This document shows, one piece after another, positions 1 through 7,682 of a stretch of DNA of 64,000 nt. The position numbers were made by a program, and so were the translations under genes. A model generated the notes under the pieces. It was not told where the DNA came from and ran no database searches. It saw nothing but the letters and a program-made list of their open reading frames with translations. This DNA is from Pseudoflavitalea sp. G-6-1-2. GTDB taxonomy: Bacteria; Bacteroidota; Bacteroidia; Chitinophagales; Chitinophagaceae. The stretch covers positions 930,001 to 994,000 of the forward strand of contig NZ_JABBGB010000002.1 of NCBI RefSeq assembly GCF_012927185.1, in the 5' to 3' direction. The first letter of the stretch is position 1. Each line of letters opens with the position of its first letter.

Positions 1-787
1 CGATATGAATTACTGTGTCGCTGGTGAATGATTTTTTGTATCTCGCAGTAAACTCAGGCTGCAGCAGTGTTTCAGGCCGCTGCAATGTTCCTGTTCCCCA
101 TACAACAAAATTTCTGGGTGCATTGATGGTAACGGTATAATCGTTGAAGTCGCTGTAGAATTCGTGTCCGTCAGTGAAATCATGATCATCCCATCCATTG
201 TAATCATCGTATACGGCAATGCGTGGATAGAAGTATGCGAGGAAGTAACTGGACTTATCTGCCATGCCTTCCCTGCCCATGGAGGATGCGATATCGAAAT
301 GCCATCCGATATTCAGTTTCACAGATTTTCCCGGCAGAATTGGTGCGCCGGGTTCAATGAAATAATTGGTGAAAGTTTTGTCGTTACTGAGCTCGTAAGA
401 CACTCCGTTTATTTTCAGGTCGTCGAGTTGTACGCCGGCAGTGAGATCGTTTTCATAGGCTTTGCTTTCGCGCGGAGCGCCGGGCTTGTGAATATTGAGG
501 AAAAGTTTGAGCACCAGTTCGCGGAGTGTATCCGGACTATTATTCGTATACACGATTTCTTCCACCCCTCTGATAGTTCTTTCAGGAGGATTCACCGCCA
601 GCTGAATATTGTAAGTGGCTTTATTCTGCCAGTAATTCTTTCCGGGATTTCCATCCGCGGAGCGCGTGCCGTTGGCATATGCCTTCTTAATATCGGCAGG
701 CATGTATAAAGATTGTGCGTCCGCCTTTTCAATGCTCATCAGAGAAGTGGTCAGCAGCAGTGCAATACATCCGGACTTGAACATCAT
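1..787 (-). CDS. M1-family metallopeptidase, N-terminal part (cut by window edge)
   Basis: An open frame runs without a stop from an ATG at 787 down to base 2, giving about 262 codons; the C-terminal part lies outside the window. The protein starts with a signal peptide (MMFKSGCIALLLTTSLMS, then a likely cleavage at ADA-QS), so it is exported. The following segment (WQNKATYNIQLAVNPPERTI, then EEIVYTNNSPDTLRELVLKL) is the typical beta-rich N-terminal domain of M1 aminopeptidases, with Tyr/Trp-rich stretches such as YFYPRIAVYDDYNGWDDHDF. The catalytic HExxHx18E motif would be beyond the edge, so activity cannot be judged. A second ATG at 784 is equally usable. Family assignment is by resemblance only; confidence is good for an exported M1-like protein. 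Confidence 0.72.
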   Translation of the reverse strand, partial: MMFKSGCIALLLTTSLMSIEKADAQSLYMPADIKKAYANGTRSADGNPGKNYWQNKATYNIQLAVNPPERTIRGVEEIVYTNNSPDTLRELVLKLFLNIHKPGAPRESKAYENDLTAGVQLDDLKINGVSYELSNDKTFTNYFIEPGAPILPGKSVKLNIGWHFDIASSMGREGMADKSSYFLAYFYPRIAVYDDYNGWDDHDFTDGHEFYSDFNDYTVTINAPRNFVVWGTGTLQRPETLLQPEFTARYKKSFTSDTVIHI

Positions 788-857
788 GATAAAAATTTGG
801 AAACGGAAGTTATTAAATATCCATGGTTCATTTTGTCCTTTGATCATATAACATGCA

Positions 858-890
858 AATGCCGCTGTTGCGGTTGGCAGCAGCGGCATT
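858..890 (-). terminator. Hairpin after the MFS gene
   Basis: AATGCCGCTG (858-867) and CAGCGGCATT (881-890) form a perfect 10-bp stem between the MFS transporter stop codon and the start of the peptidase gene. The U-tract is poor, so it could be a terminator or an RNA-stabilising 3' hairpin. Confidence 0.5.
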
Positions 891-911
891 CGACTAAGTG
901 ATTACCATTAT

Positions 912-2213
912 TTATGCGGGCCTGGCAACCGGTGCGGGTTGGGCAGCCTGTGCATTTTGAGAGGCTTGTGCGCGTGCGGCCATGATGCGCTTTACCATTT
1001 TGTTCAGCAGATACATCATGAATATCGTGATAAGACTGGTGCAGACCACCACATATCCAAGCGTATCATAATGCTGCAGTTTTCCTGATGGAGTTTGCAC
1101 CACAATATATCCTGCAATGATTGCACCCGTTCCGCCGGCGAGCTGCTGTACGGAGGAGTTGAGGCTCATGAAAGCACCCCTGTCCTGCATCGATGGAACA
1201 GCAGTGAACAATGCAGAGCTGGCGATCATGCGGGCGGAGATCCCGGCGAACATCACCACACTTATGGCCATTACAATACCCAGTGGTGTGACGCCCAGGT
1301 TGCAATAGATCACTACAGTGATAATGGTAAGCGTTGAACCTGCGATGAAAACAGATAACTTACCGATCTTATCACTCAGTTTTCCGATCTGTGGTCCAAT
1401 GAGTAATGCGCTGATACCTGTTGCCAGATAGATCCAGGTAAGCTGGTCCAGGGTAATGCCCAGGTTATTGGTAGAAAATGCACTGCTGAAAGGCATCAGC
1501 ATAAATCCACCGGTAGCCAGCAAGGTAGTGGTTCCAAATGCAAGGAGGTACTGACGGTTTGTTACAGTTTTAGCCAGGTGTCTGAATGGGTTAACATCGT
1601 GCTTTACCACCAGGTGACCGGTAATTGGTTTCATAAAACGAATGATCATGATAAGTACCAGCGAGCAGAAGATCACCAGCATCCAGAAAGGTGCATGCCA
1701 GCTGAGTCTGTTTGCCAGGAAGAGCCCGATAGGTAAACCGAGTACCTGGCTGGCAGATAAAGCCATCTGCACAAATCCCATTACACGGCCTCTCACTTCC
1801 ATTGCAAAAATATCGGTGATGATGGCGAAACTGATTGAACCGATCACACCTCCGAATAATCCCGTTACAATTCTTGCGATCAGCAGGAAATGAAAATTGG
1901 GAGCAGTGGCACATAACAATGTGCCTGCAATGAAACCGATATAAAAGAATACAAGCATCTTCTTTCTGTCGAATTTATCGGCAAAGCCTGCTGCGAGGAT
2001 ACCTGAAATAAATGCACTGTATGCATAACCTGATACCACTGCACCGAATTGATTCGGCTGCATGTGCAGTTGTGGCATCAGAATGGCGCCGAGTGGCGAC
2101 AGTACCATGAAGTCTACAATGATAGTGAACTGCAATAACGCAAGTATCACTATCATGAGAACCTGGTAGGAACTGAAAACTTTCTTCTTAGGAGAAGTAG
2201 GATTGGTTGTCAT
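912..2213 (-). CDS. MFS transporter (drug efflux type)
   Basis: A 433-residue major facilitator superfamily protein, the usual length for 12 transmembrane helices, in the inner membrane. The loop between helices 2 and 3 carries the MFS motif A (GFADKFDRKKMLVFFY, about residues 76-91). The first helix region (VLMIVILALLQFTIIVDFMV) resembles drug:H+ antiporters of the DHA type. The C-terminus is Ala/Pro/Gln-rich and probably cytoplasmic. The gene lies 85 bases downstream of a TetR repressor gene on the same strand, with a palindromic site in the gap, which points to a repressor-controlled efflux pump. The substrate cannot be read from sequence. Confidence 0.85.
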   Translation of the reverse strand: MTTNPTSPKKKVFSSYQVLMIVILALLQFTIIVDFMVLSPLGAILMPQLHMQPNQFGAVVSGYAYSAFISGILAAGFADKFDRKKMLVFFYIGFIAGTLLCATAPNFHFLLIARIVTGLFGGVIGSISFAIITDIFAMEVRGRVMGFVQMALSASQVLGLPIGLFLANRLSWHAPFWMLVIFCSLVLIMIIRFMKPITGHLVVKHDVNPFRHLAKTVTNRQYLLAFGTTTLLATGGFMLMPFSSAFSTNNLGITLDQLTWIYLATGISALLIGPQIGKLSDKIGKLSVFIAGSTLTIITVVIYCNLGVTPLGIVMAISVVMFAGISARMIASSALFTAVPSMQDRGAFMSLNSSVQQLAGGTGAIIAGYIVVQTPSGKLQHYDTLGYVVVCTSLITIFMMYLLNKMVKRIMAARAQASQNAQAAQPAPVARPA

Positions 2214-2240
2214 AAATGTGAAATTAAAAAAGCTACAACT

Positions 2241-2256
2241 AAATGAACATTCATTT
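2241..2256. promoter_or_regulatory. Probable TetR operator before the MFS gene
   Basis: AAATGAACATTCATTT has 6-base arms (AAATGA/TCATTT) around a 4-base centre. It resembles the site at 2907-2920 in front of the tetR gene, sharing the arms TGAA/TTCA. A second inverted pair, TGAACA (2244-2249) and TGTTCA (2258-2263), overlaps it. The position 15 bases before the MFS start suits repression. Confidence 0.55.
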
Positions 2257-2298
2257 ATTGTTCATCCATAAAATAAATCACCGAAAAAAAGGCAGTGA

Positions 2299-2889
2299 TT
2301 AAGGGGTGAGGGCCTTGATCACCAAATCGCAGGTTTGCATCAGGAGCTTATTACTGAGAACAAAGTGTTCGTTCTTATGGCTTCTACCCTGCGAATGAAA
2401 CTTTATCAGTTGATACAGGGGAGCAAATGCCACAGACCAGTACACTTCGAATGGCAGTTTGTGCAGTTGCTTGTTTTTTATGGCGCAATGTACAAACCGT
2501 CCCATTTCGTCTTTGAATCTGGCAGTCATCTCCGCTTTCGTTTTTTCATATAGGGGTGAATAGCGGATATGTTCAATGAAAGCCAGTTCCAGCGGATATT
2601 TCATGCAATGATTTGCACGGTTCTTCCACTGCAGACGCATCCCTTCGGCGAAATCCATTTCGGGGTCGAAGCCCTGCATACTATGATCGAGCATCTTGTA
2701 CGTGAGGTCTGTACTAAGCTGCACTATCAGATCTTCCTTGTCTTTGTAATAAATATAGATCGTTGCAGGACTCACCCCTGCTGCCTTCGCCAGCTTCTGG
2801 ATACTGAAGCCGTCGAGCCCATCGGAAACCATCAACTCTATGGCTTTCTCTTTGATGGCAGCAATTTTATTTTCGTCGCGGGTGCGCAT
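2299..2889 (-). CDS. TetR/AcrR family transcriptional regulator
   Basis: A 196-residue repressor with an N-terminal TetR helix-turn-helix (about residues 10-55; SIQKLAKAAGVSPATIYIYY followed by KDKEDL), matching the family signature. The C-terminal two thirds is an all-helical ligand-binding domain with no recognisable ligand signature. It is transcribed in the same direction as, and just before, the MFS gene. Paired palindromes before both genes suggest it represses itself and the pump until an inducer binds. The ATG at 2889 directly follows the putative operator region, and the length is normal. Confidence 0.88.
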   Translation of the reverse strand: MRTRDENKIAAIKEKAIELMVSDGLDGFSIQKLAKAAGVSPATIYIYYKDKEDLIVQLSTDLTYKMLDHSMQGFDPEMDFAEGMRLQWKNRANHCMKYPLELAFIEHIRYSPLYEKTKAEMTARFKDEMGRFVHCAIKNKQLHKLPFEVYWSVAFAPLYQLIKFHSQGRSHKNEHFVLSNKLLMQTCDLVIKALTP

Positions 2890-2906
2890 GATGACACAAA
2901 GATAAA

Positions 2907-2920
2907 TGAATGGTCATTCA
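2907..2920. promoter_or_regulatory. Probable TetR autoregulatory operator
   Basis: TGAATGGTCATTCA is an inverted repeat (TGAATG/CATTCA with a 2-base centre) 18 bases before the tetR start codon. It shares TGAA...TTCA arms with the site before the MFS gene. Confidence 0.55.
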
Positions 2921-3004
2921 CTTACAATATTTATTTTCGGAATCTGTCTGTTCCGATGCCATTACAATCTGAAAACACAACTATCTTAGTGCAAAACCCA
3001 GCAC

Positions 3005-3652
3005 TTGGAATTCATCGACCGTATTCAAAACCATCCTCTTACCCAGCCCTCTCCCACTGATTTCATTTCGTTGCTGCAGGTTCTGGGCAGCAAAGGCCCC
3101 ATGAGCAACGGCCTGAAAAAATTCATCGCAGCCCATCTTCTCCCCTGCAAAATTGAAAAAGGCAGCTATCTGCTGAAACCGGGAGAAGTCTGCACCCATA
3201 TCTTCTTTATCCGGTCGGGCATATTGCGTGGTTTTCTCAAAGATGGCGGAACCGAAACCACCACCTGGATCACTCCCGAAAATCAGATGGCCGCAGCCAT
3301 CAGCAGTTTTGTATTTCAGGCTCCTGCCATCGAATATGTACAGGCTGTCGAAAACTGCGAATTGCTTGGGCTTTCACATGCCGATCTCGAAAAGATCTAC
3401 CTGCGTTTTCCTTCTTTCAATATCGTTGCAAGAAAGATCTACGAACAATACTATGCCGAAGCAGAGAACAGGGCATTGCTTACGCGATTGAAAAATGCTG
3501 ACAAAAAGTACAATCATTTTCTGGAGCAGCATGCTGCACTTGCCAATCGTATCCCCATCAAATACATCGCCTCCTATCTTGGCATTGCAAGTGAAACACT
3601 GAGCAGGCTGCGAAGCAAAAAAGCTTCGAAGAACAGAAAAAAGAATGCGTAA
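3005..3652 (+). CDS. Crp/Fnr family transcriptional regulator
   Basis: A 215-residue protein with a cyclic-nucleotide-binding beta-barrel (about residues 40-130: GSYLLKPGEVCTHIFFIRSG, then RGFLKDGGTETTTWITPENQ) and a short C-terminal helix-turn-helix (IPIKYIASYLGIASETLSRL). This is the architecture of the many small Bacteroidota Crp/Fnr proteins, whose ligand is mostly unknown. The Arg and Glu that hold cAMP in E. coli CRP are not evident, so cAMP binding is doubtful. The frame opens with TTG at 3005. The first ATG (3101) would remove the N-terminal segment FISLLQVLGSKGP, which aligns with the normal start of the family, so I prefer the upstream start. It is convergent with the operon that follows. 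Confidence 0.82.
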   Translation: MEFIDRIQNHPLTQPSPTDFISLLQVLGSKGPMSNGLKKFIAAHLLPCKIEKGSYLLKPGEVCTHIFFIRSGILRGFLKDGGTETTTWITPENQMAAAISSFVFQAPAIEYVQAVENCELLGLSHADLEKIYLRFPSFNIVARKIYEQYYAEAENRALLTRLKNADKKYNHFLEQHAALANRIPIKYIASYLGIASETLSRLRSKKASKNRKKNA

Positions 3653-3967
3653 ATGTTTTGAGTGAACTGATAATTGTCATTAAAAGATAATCTGCGTTTC
3701 ATCTCATCCTGCAAATCGATTCTTACCAAACCCTTACACAATAAAAGATCCGGAAGTCTATTCATTTTAGCTGGTGTACTTCATCGGTAATCACCACATT
3801 CCTTTCTCTTTCATCCTCTTCATAATTTTTTTTGCTTTGCTGCAGCGGATCGCAATTACCAGTAGCAGGTACTCCATCGATCTTTCGGGTTATCCGTAAG
3901 ATTTGTATACGTTGAAAACCAATACAGGTATTGTGCAGAAGCTGTTCAGGTAGGTTTAACAAAAGGC
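3653..3967. other. Intergenic stretch, no supported gene
   Basis: About 315 bases after the Crp/Fnr gene. The only frame worth naming is a 66-codon minus-strand one at 3762-3962, rich in Lys/Glu/Asp at its C-terminus, with no recognisable motif or ribosome site. I see no RNA gene or repeat here. Confidence 0.4.
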
Positions 3968-4007
3968 AAAGGGTGCCTCAGCGCTTGCTGGGACACCCTT
4001 TTTTTTT
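3968..4007 (+). terminator. Intrinsic terminator
   Basis: The stem GGGTGCCTCAGC (3971-3982) pairs with GCTGGGACACCC (3987-3998) with one mismatch and one G-T pair around a GCTT loop. Flanking AAA/TTT extends the stem and a run of nine T follows on the plus strand. It sits between convergent genes and may serve both directions, but the U-tract favours plus. Confidence 0.8.
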
Positions 4008-4042
4008 GCGCATTGCCTGCATTCGGCATTGCGGAATGATAT

Positions 4043-4960
4043 TTAGAAATCGATATCGTCTGCTACATTACCGCCTTGTTCAGCGGCAAATTTCGCTGCG
4101 TATTCTTTCTGTTTTTGTTGCTGATAATCGTGGTAGTGCGTAATGTCGGTGCTGTTCCACTCCTGATTTTGCTTGGTAAGCCACTGCATCGCAACGCTCT
4201 GGAAATCTCCGAGGCTGATGCCGAAATTCTCCTGGATCCATTGTGCGCCATCGAGACCATACTCGTATGCTGCCTGGCGTGCACCGGCGAGCTCTTCGTA
4301 GTAGTAACGGTCTGTTTTTATTTTGTCCAGATGCGGATTGGAAGCGCCGCCGCCGATCGATTCGAGTTGTGGCAATGTTGCGGGCTCTGCAAAATATTGA
4401 CCGTACAATGTGGTTACAGTAAAGGTGGTATCTTCTCCCATACGCTGCGGCCAGATGGTATTCAGCTCATCCCAGATAGCCTGATCGATGCCCATGGCTT
4501 TGAAGATCTCCTGCTCGCTTACACCCTGTGTGAGTTTGATCACCATCGCTGCATAGTCGCGAAGGCTGAGGCCGTGTACAGGTGCGAGGTAAGGATTGTC
4601 GCTGCCGGTATCTTTGATGAAGCCGGAAGTTTGCATGCCGGTATACTTCAAAGAGTTGGTCATTTCAAATCGAACAACCTGATCATCGTCGGCATTGTTC
4701 CACTCGCGGTACAGTTGCTTGCGGTAATTGGTGTAGATATTGCGTTTGTCCGCTTCGCTCAGTCTTTCTCCGGAAGCTTCTTCATCGGCGATCCATGCTT
4801 CCGCCTGGCGGGCTACTTCTGCATCGAAATCTTCTTCATCATAATGTGTACCATGAAGAGTGTCTTCATCAAATTCGATTTCCTGCGGAGCTGAAAATTG
4901 CGGCTCCTCCTGAGGTTTCTGCTCTTCGTTGTTGCCTTTGCTGAATAATTTTTTGAACAT
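4043..4960 (-). CDS. Acidic protein of unknown function, last gene of SPFH operon
   Basis: I do not recognise a family. The protein (about 305 residues) begins MFKKLFSKGNNEEQK, then an acidic linker (EFDEDTLHGTHYDEEDFDAE), then a soluble, probably helical body with several Trp and Tyr residues. It has no signal peptide or membrane segment. A longer frame opens at 5008, but that start lies inside the preceding gene. The ATG at 4960 is 19 bases after that gene's stop, and its MFKKLF start resembles MFNLFKKG of the upstream protein, so I chose it. It is the last of four co-directional genes with an SPFH protein and two zinc-ribbon proteins, suggesting a shared cytoplasmic or membrane-associated assembly. 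Confidence 0.75.
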   Translation of the reverse strand: MFKKLFSKGNNEEQKPQEEPQFSAPQEIEFDEDTLHGTHYDEEDFDAEVARQAEAWIADEEASGERLSEADKRNIYTNYRKQLYREWNNADDDQVVRFEMTNSLKYTGMQTSGFIKDTGSDNPYLAPVHGLSLRDYAAMVIKLTQGVSEQEIFKAMGIDQAIWDELNTIWPQRMGEDTTFTVTTLYGQYFAEPATLPQLESIGGGASNPHLDKIKTDRYYYEELAGARQAAYEYGLDGAQWIQENFGISLGDFQSVAMQWLTKQNQEWNSTDITHYHDYQQQKQKEYAAKFAAEQGGNVADDIDF

Positions 4961-4979
4961 GGGTGTTATGCTTAAATGG

Positions 4980-5930
4980 TTATATGGATCTGTGTTGAAT
5001 ATGTGCAACTTCGTTCTGATACATTTTCTCGTTGTGCTCCTTCAGATCGGGAGTAATATTGTTCCATTCGTCGTACATGGCTCGCAGGTACTGCATGTGC
5101 AGCTTTGGTGCATCGGAGATGGATTGCTGGCGGCGTGCTTCATTCAGCGCCATTTCAGCATCGACAAGTTGAATGCGTTTTTTGTCTTTCTCGTGAATGA
5201 GACTGAGCTCCAGCTTATGATTGATATGATATATTTCGCGCTCCAGCGCTTCTTCTTTTTTGTACGCCTGATACAGATGCTGCGTTCTCTGCTCGGCCAG
5301 TTCACGCGCAATGTATTGCAGGCTGCGGCTCTGTGTTCCGGGCTCGAATGTATTCTGTGTTTGGCAATGCGGACATGCGATGTAAGTAGAAATGAGGAAG
5401 ATCTTTTCTATACGGATACCACCTCCGCACTGTTTGCAGGTGAATTTGTCTTTGATGCTATCGAATTCGTCGATGATCTGTTTGTATTCAATTTCGAGAT
5501 CCCTCGCCGATGTTTGCGCTATCTGGTCCAGCCAGTAGTTCAGTTTTTGATCGAAAGTGCTGTGGTATCGATCCGAGCAGTCGTTTCTGAATTGGCTCAA
5601 CAGGTTGTGATTGTCATCCAATACCGAAACCTGATCGTTAAGACGATAATACATCGCATTCACTTTTTCGTCGTACACTTCCGAAGCTTTGCTGCGGATA
5701 TTTTGAAGTTGTCCTCTGATACCAGCCTGCACTTTCAGAAATGTACGTTTGTACTGATCTTCGTCAGTAGCCATCAGTTGTTTCAGTTCGGGAACGGCTT
5801 CGGTGCAGAGCTCTTCCATTCTTTGTTCGAGCTTGTCGAGGAATGCGTACCATCTGTCGCGCGTTTCGTTAAGCTCCTGCAACCATTCAGGAGGTTGCTG
5901 AGCGTCGCCTTTCTTGAAGAGATTGAACAT
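4980..5930 (-). CDS. Coiled-coil protein with internal zinc ribbon
   Basis: A 316-residue, strongly helical protein with long charged stretches (for example LDKLEQRMEELCTEAV) suggesting coiled coils on both sides of a central zinc ribbon, CKQCGG...CPHC, near residues 164-190. No signal peptide or transmembrane segment. It starts 3 bases after the stop of the small zinc-ribbon gene, so the two are surely co-transcribed. The mix of coiled coil, zinc ribbon and SPFH neighbour recalls the Bacillus ydjFGHI operon, where a PspA-like coiled-coil protein is encoded with zinc-ribbon and SPFH proteins. I see no clear PspA homology here, so the parallel is contextual only. Confidence 0.75.
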   Translation of the reverse strand: MFNLFKKGDAQQPPEWLQELNETRDRWYAFLDKLEQRMEELCTEAVPELKQLMATDEDQYKRTFLKVQAGIRGQLQNIRSKASEVYDEKVNAMYYRLNDQVSVLDDNHNLLSQFRNDCSDRYHSTFDQKLNYWLDQIAQTSARDLEIEYKQIIDEFDSIKDKFTCKQCGGGIRIEKIFLISTYIACPHCQTQNTFEPGTQSRSLQYIARELAEQRTQHLYQAYKKEEALEREIYHINHKLELSLIHEKDKKRIQLVDAEMALNEARRQQSISDAPKLHMQYLRAMYDEWNNITPDLKEHNEKMYQNEVAHIQHRSI

Positions 5931-5933
5931 CGG

Positions 5934-6182
5934 TTATGCCTGTCTTGAATTATCGGTTGATTGGATGTTTATGCCATTGCTGAGTTTCACTGCAATGAAT
6001 TCGAAACCGCAGTAGGCGCAGTGTGTAACGCCATCCTGCTTTGCGCGGCCGGCGCCGCAGTTGGGGCAGTCCACCGCATCCATCTTTGCTTCGGATGCTT
6101 CGAGGCTCCCTCCATAATTCTCCTGTGCAGCTGCTTTTTCTTTGAGCTTATCGAGATATGATTTTACTTTTTTCTCCGTCAT
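5934..6182 (-). CDS. Small zinc-ribbon protein
   Basis: An 82-residue protein with a Lys-rich helical N-terminus (KVKSYLDKLKEKAAAQE) and a C-terminal zinc ribbon formed by CPNCGAG...CAYCGFEF (two CxxC pairs, about residues 39-60). Such ribbons usually mediate protein contacts. It lies 15 bases downstream of the SPFH gene and 3 bases upstream of the coiled-coil gene, within a tight operon. Confidence 0.78.
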   Translation of the reverse strand: MTEKKVKSYLDKLKEKAAAQENYGGSLEASEAKMDAVDCPNCGAGRAKQDGVTHCAYCGFEFIAVKLSNGINIQSTDNSRQA

Positions 6183-6197
6183 GCCAGATGCTTTTGA

Positions 6198-7154
6198 TTA
6201 CAGTTCTTTGAGCAATTCTTCTTTTTTGCTTTTGTATTCTGCTTCATCGATCAGCCCGGCATCGAAGAGCGATTTCAATTTCTGCAACCGGGTGGTGATA
6301 TCGGGCTGTGCCTGTGGCGCTGCCTGCTGGGCTTGCTGCGCCTGCAGCTGATTCATCATTACACTCATGGCCACTGCCTGCTGCGTTGCATCGTTGAGTG
6401 CATTGCCGGCTTCGCCGATAGCATTGGCTGTATTGAATTTGGTGTATTTGTCGATGTCTTTTACCATGTTCATGCCCGTTACCTTATCGTAGTAAGCGGT
6501 TACCTCATCGGGCAGTGTAACGCTGGTAATGGTGAACTGCGTGAGCTCCACACCCAGTTGCAGAAAGTACGGCTTCAGGAATGGTTCTATCTTTTTGCTC
6601 AGTTCCGTTACATTGCCCGCTACTTCTGTTACTGCAATATGTTCATTGGCTAATACTTCACCGAATTTGGGTGCAATGAAATCGCGCAGCTGATGCTGCA
6701 GTTCAAATATGGTGAGTTGTTTGTAGGTACCTGCGTATTGTTTGAAGAATACACCAACGTCGGCAATCCTGAGATCGAAACTGCCGAAGGCACGCACACG
6801 TACCTGTCCGAATACCGGATCATTCATCAGTATCGGCGCAGGCGTTCCCCATTTGTTATTGATGAACTGATGCGTATTGAAGAAATACACATCTGCTTTG
6901 AATGGACTTTTGAATCCGTACTTCCAGCCTTTCAATCTGGAGAGTATGGGAATGTTTTCAGTGCTGAGCGTATGCAATCCTGGAGCAAAAATATCGGCCA
7001 GTTGTCCTTCGTTCAGCAGCATTGCATGCTGACTTTCACGAACGGTGAGCTTTGCACCATTCTTGATCTCTTTATCTTCATCCGCAAACTTCCACATCAG
7101 AAGATTGGGATCTGGTGTTACCGCTTCGATTATTTCTATAAAGGGAAGGCTCAT
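6198..7154 (-). CDS. SPFH/Band 7 protein with C-terminal SHOCT domain (YdjI-like)
   Basis: A 318-residue protein. Residues about 1-235 are an SPFH domain of the bacterial virion-core/YdjI subgroup (LTVRESQHAMLLNEGQLADI, then FAPGLHTLSTENIPILSRLK), without an N-terminal membrane anchor. A Gln/Ala-rich linker follows (NQLQAQQAQQAAPQAQP). The last 32 residues (LQKLKSLFDAGLIDEAEYKS and on) form a SHOCT oligomerisation motif. SPFH proteins organise membrane microdomains, and YdjI-type members are linked to envelope stress with PspA-like and zinc-ribbon partners. It is the first gene of a four-gene operon. A possible promoter with a -7-like TAATTTTA lies at 7195-7202. Confidence 0.82.
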   Translation of the reverse strand: MSLPFIEIIEAVTPDPNLLMWKFADEDKEIKNGAKLTVRESQHAMLLNEGQLADIFAPGLHTLSTENIPILSRLKGWKYGFKSPFKADVYFFNTHQFINNKWGTPAPILMNDPVFGQVRVRAFGSFDLRIADVGVFFKQYAGTYKQLTIFELQHQLRDFIAPKFGEVLANEHIAVTEVAGNVTELSKKIEPFLKPYFLQLGVELTQFTITSVTLPDEVTAYYDKVTGMNMVKDIDKYTKFNTANAIGEAGNALNDATQQAVAMSVMMNQLQAQQAQQAAPQAQPDITTRLQKLKSLFDAGLIDEAEYKSKKEELLKEL

Positions 7155-7194
7155 ACAGTGTAATGCTTGATAGTGAAGGATCTCGATTCGGTTC

Positions 7195-7226
7195 TAAAAT
7201 TAATGCCGGCATCAGCTTCGGCCAAG
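7195..7226 (-). promoter_or_regulatory. Possible promoter of the SPFH operon
   Basis: On the minus strand TAATTTTA (7202-7195) matches the Bacteroidota -7 box TAnnTTTG at 7 of 8 positions, and a TTG lies about 20 bases upstream. The distance to the SPFH start codon is about 40 bases. Confidence 0.35.
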
Positions 7227-7256
7227 TTAATTTATTAACTCCATGGTCTTTGGGTA

Positions 7257-7556
7257 TTATGCAAACACATCGTAGTGCTGCACTTTTTCTTCGAACTCCA
7301 GCAGAAAATCGTTGTCTTCGGGATAGTACTTTGCTTTTTCAAAATCCTGTCCGGCAAATTTTTTGATGCTTTCCAGATCTTCCCAGTAAGTGATGAGTGT
7401 AAAATGTGCTTCTCCGTCTTTGATTTGCCTGAGAAAGGAAAGTGAATGAAAACCGGCAGTTTTCTGGTAATCGGGAATAGCTTTTTTCTTCAGAAAATCG
7501 GTATAAACATCCAGTTTGTCGATGTTGGTTTTGCCGTGCCAGATCCTTGCGATCAT
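7257..7556 (-). CDS. Antibiotic-biosynthesis-monooxygenase (ABM)-fold small protein
   Basis: A 99-residue protein, MIARIWHGKT...FTLITYWEDLESIKKFAGQD...LEFEEKVQHYDVF, with the ferredoxin-like dimeric alpha/beta-barrel pattern of ABM/YgiN-type proteins. Members are heme- or quinone-related monooxygenases or simple ligand binders; nothing here decides which. A frame 15 codons longer opens at 7601, but residue 16 (ATG at 7556) is where the domain's first strand begins, so I use it. It stands alone on the minus strand, 102 bases upstream of the SPFH gene and divergent from the helicase gene. Confidence 0.7.
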   Translation of the reverse strand: MIARIWHGKTNIDKLDVYTDFLKKKAIPDYQKTAGFHSLSFLRQIKDGEAHFTLITYWEDLESIKKFAGQDFEKAKYYPEDNDFLLEFEEKVQHYDVFA

Positions 7557-7682
7557 ATAGATAGGTTTATCTGGCCCAACAACGCAAAAAAGGTGCCTCA
7601 TATTATTGTGGATACCTCTTTTTGCACGCCATAGTCCATATTGTCTAAAGTTTGTAAGTTCGCGCTCCGGAATTATTTACCT

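Noticed and set aside
164-709. A 181-codon plus-strand frame
   Set aside because: It is the antisense shadow of the edge-truncated M1 peptidase gene, whose translation has a signal peptide and family features.
3762-3962. A 66-codon minus-strand frame
   Set aside because: No ribosome site, no motif and unusual composition; kept only as a remark on the intergenic stretch.
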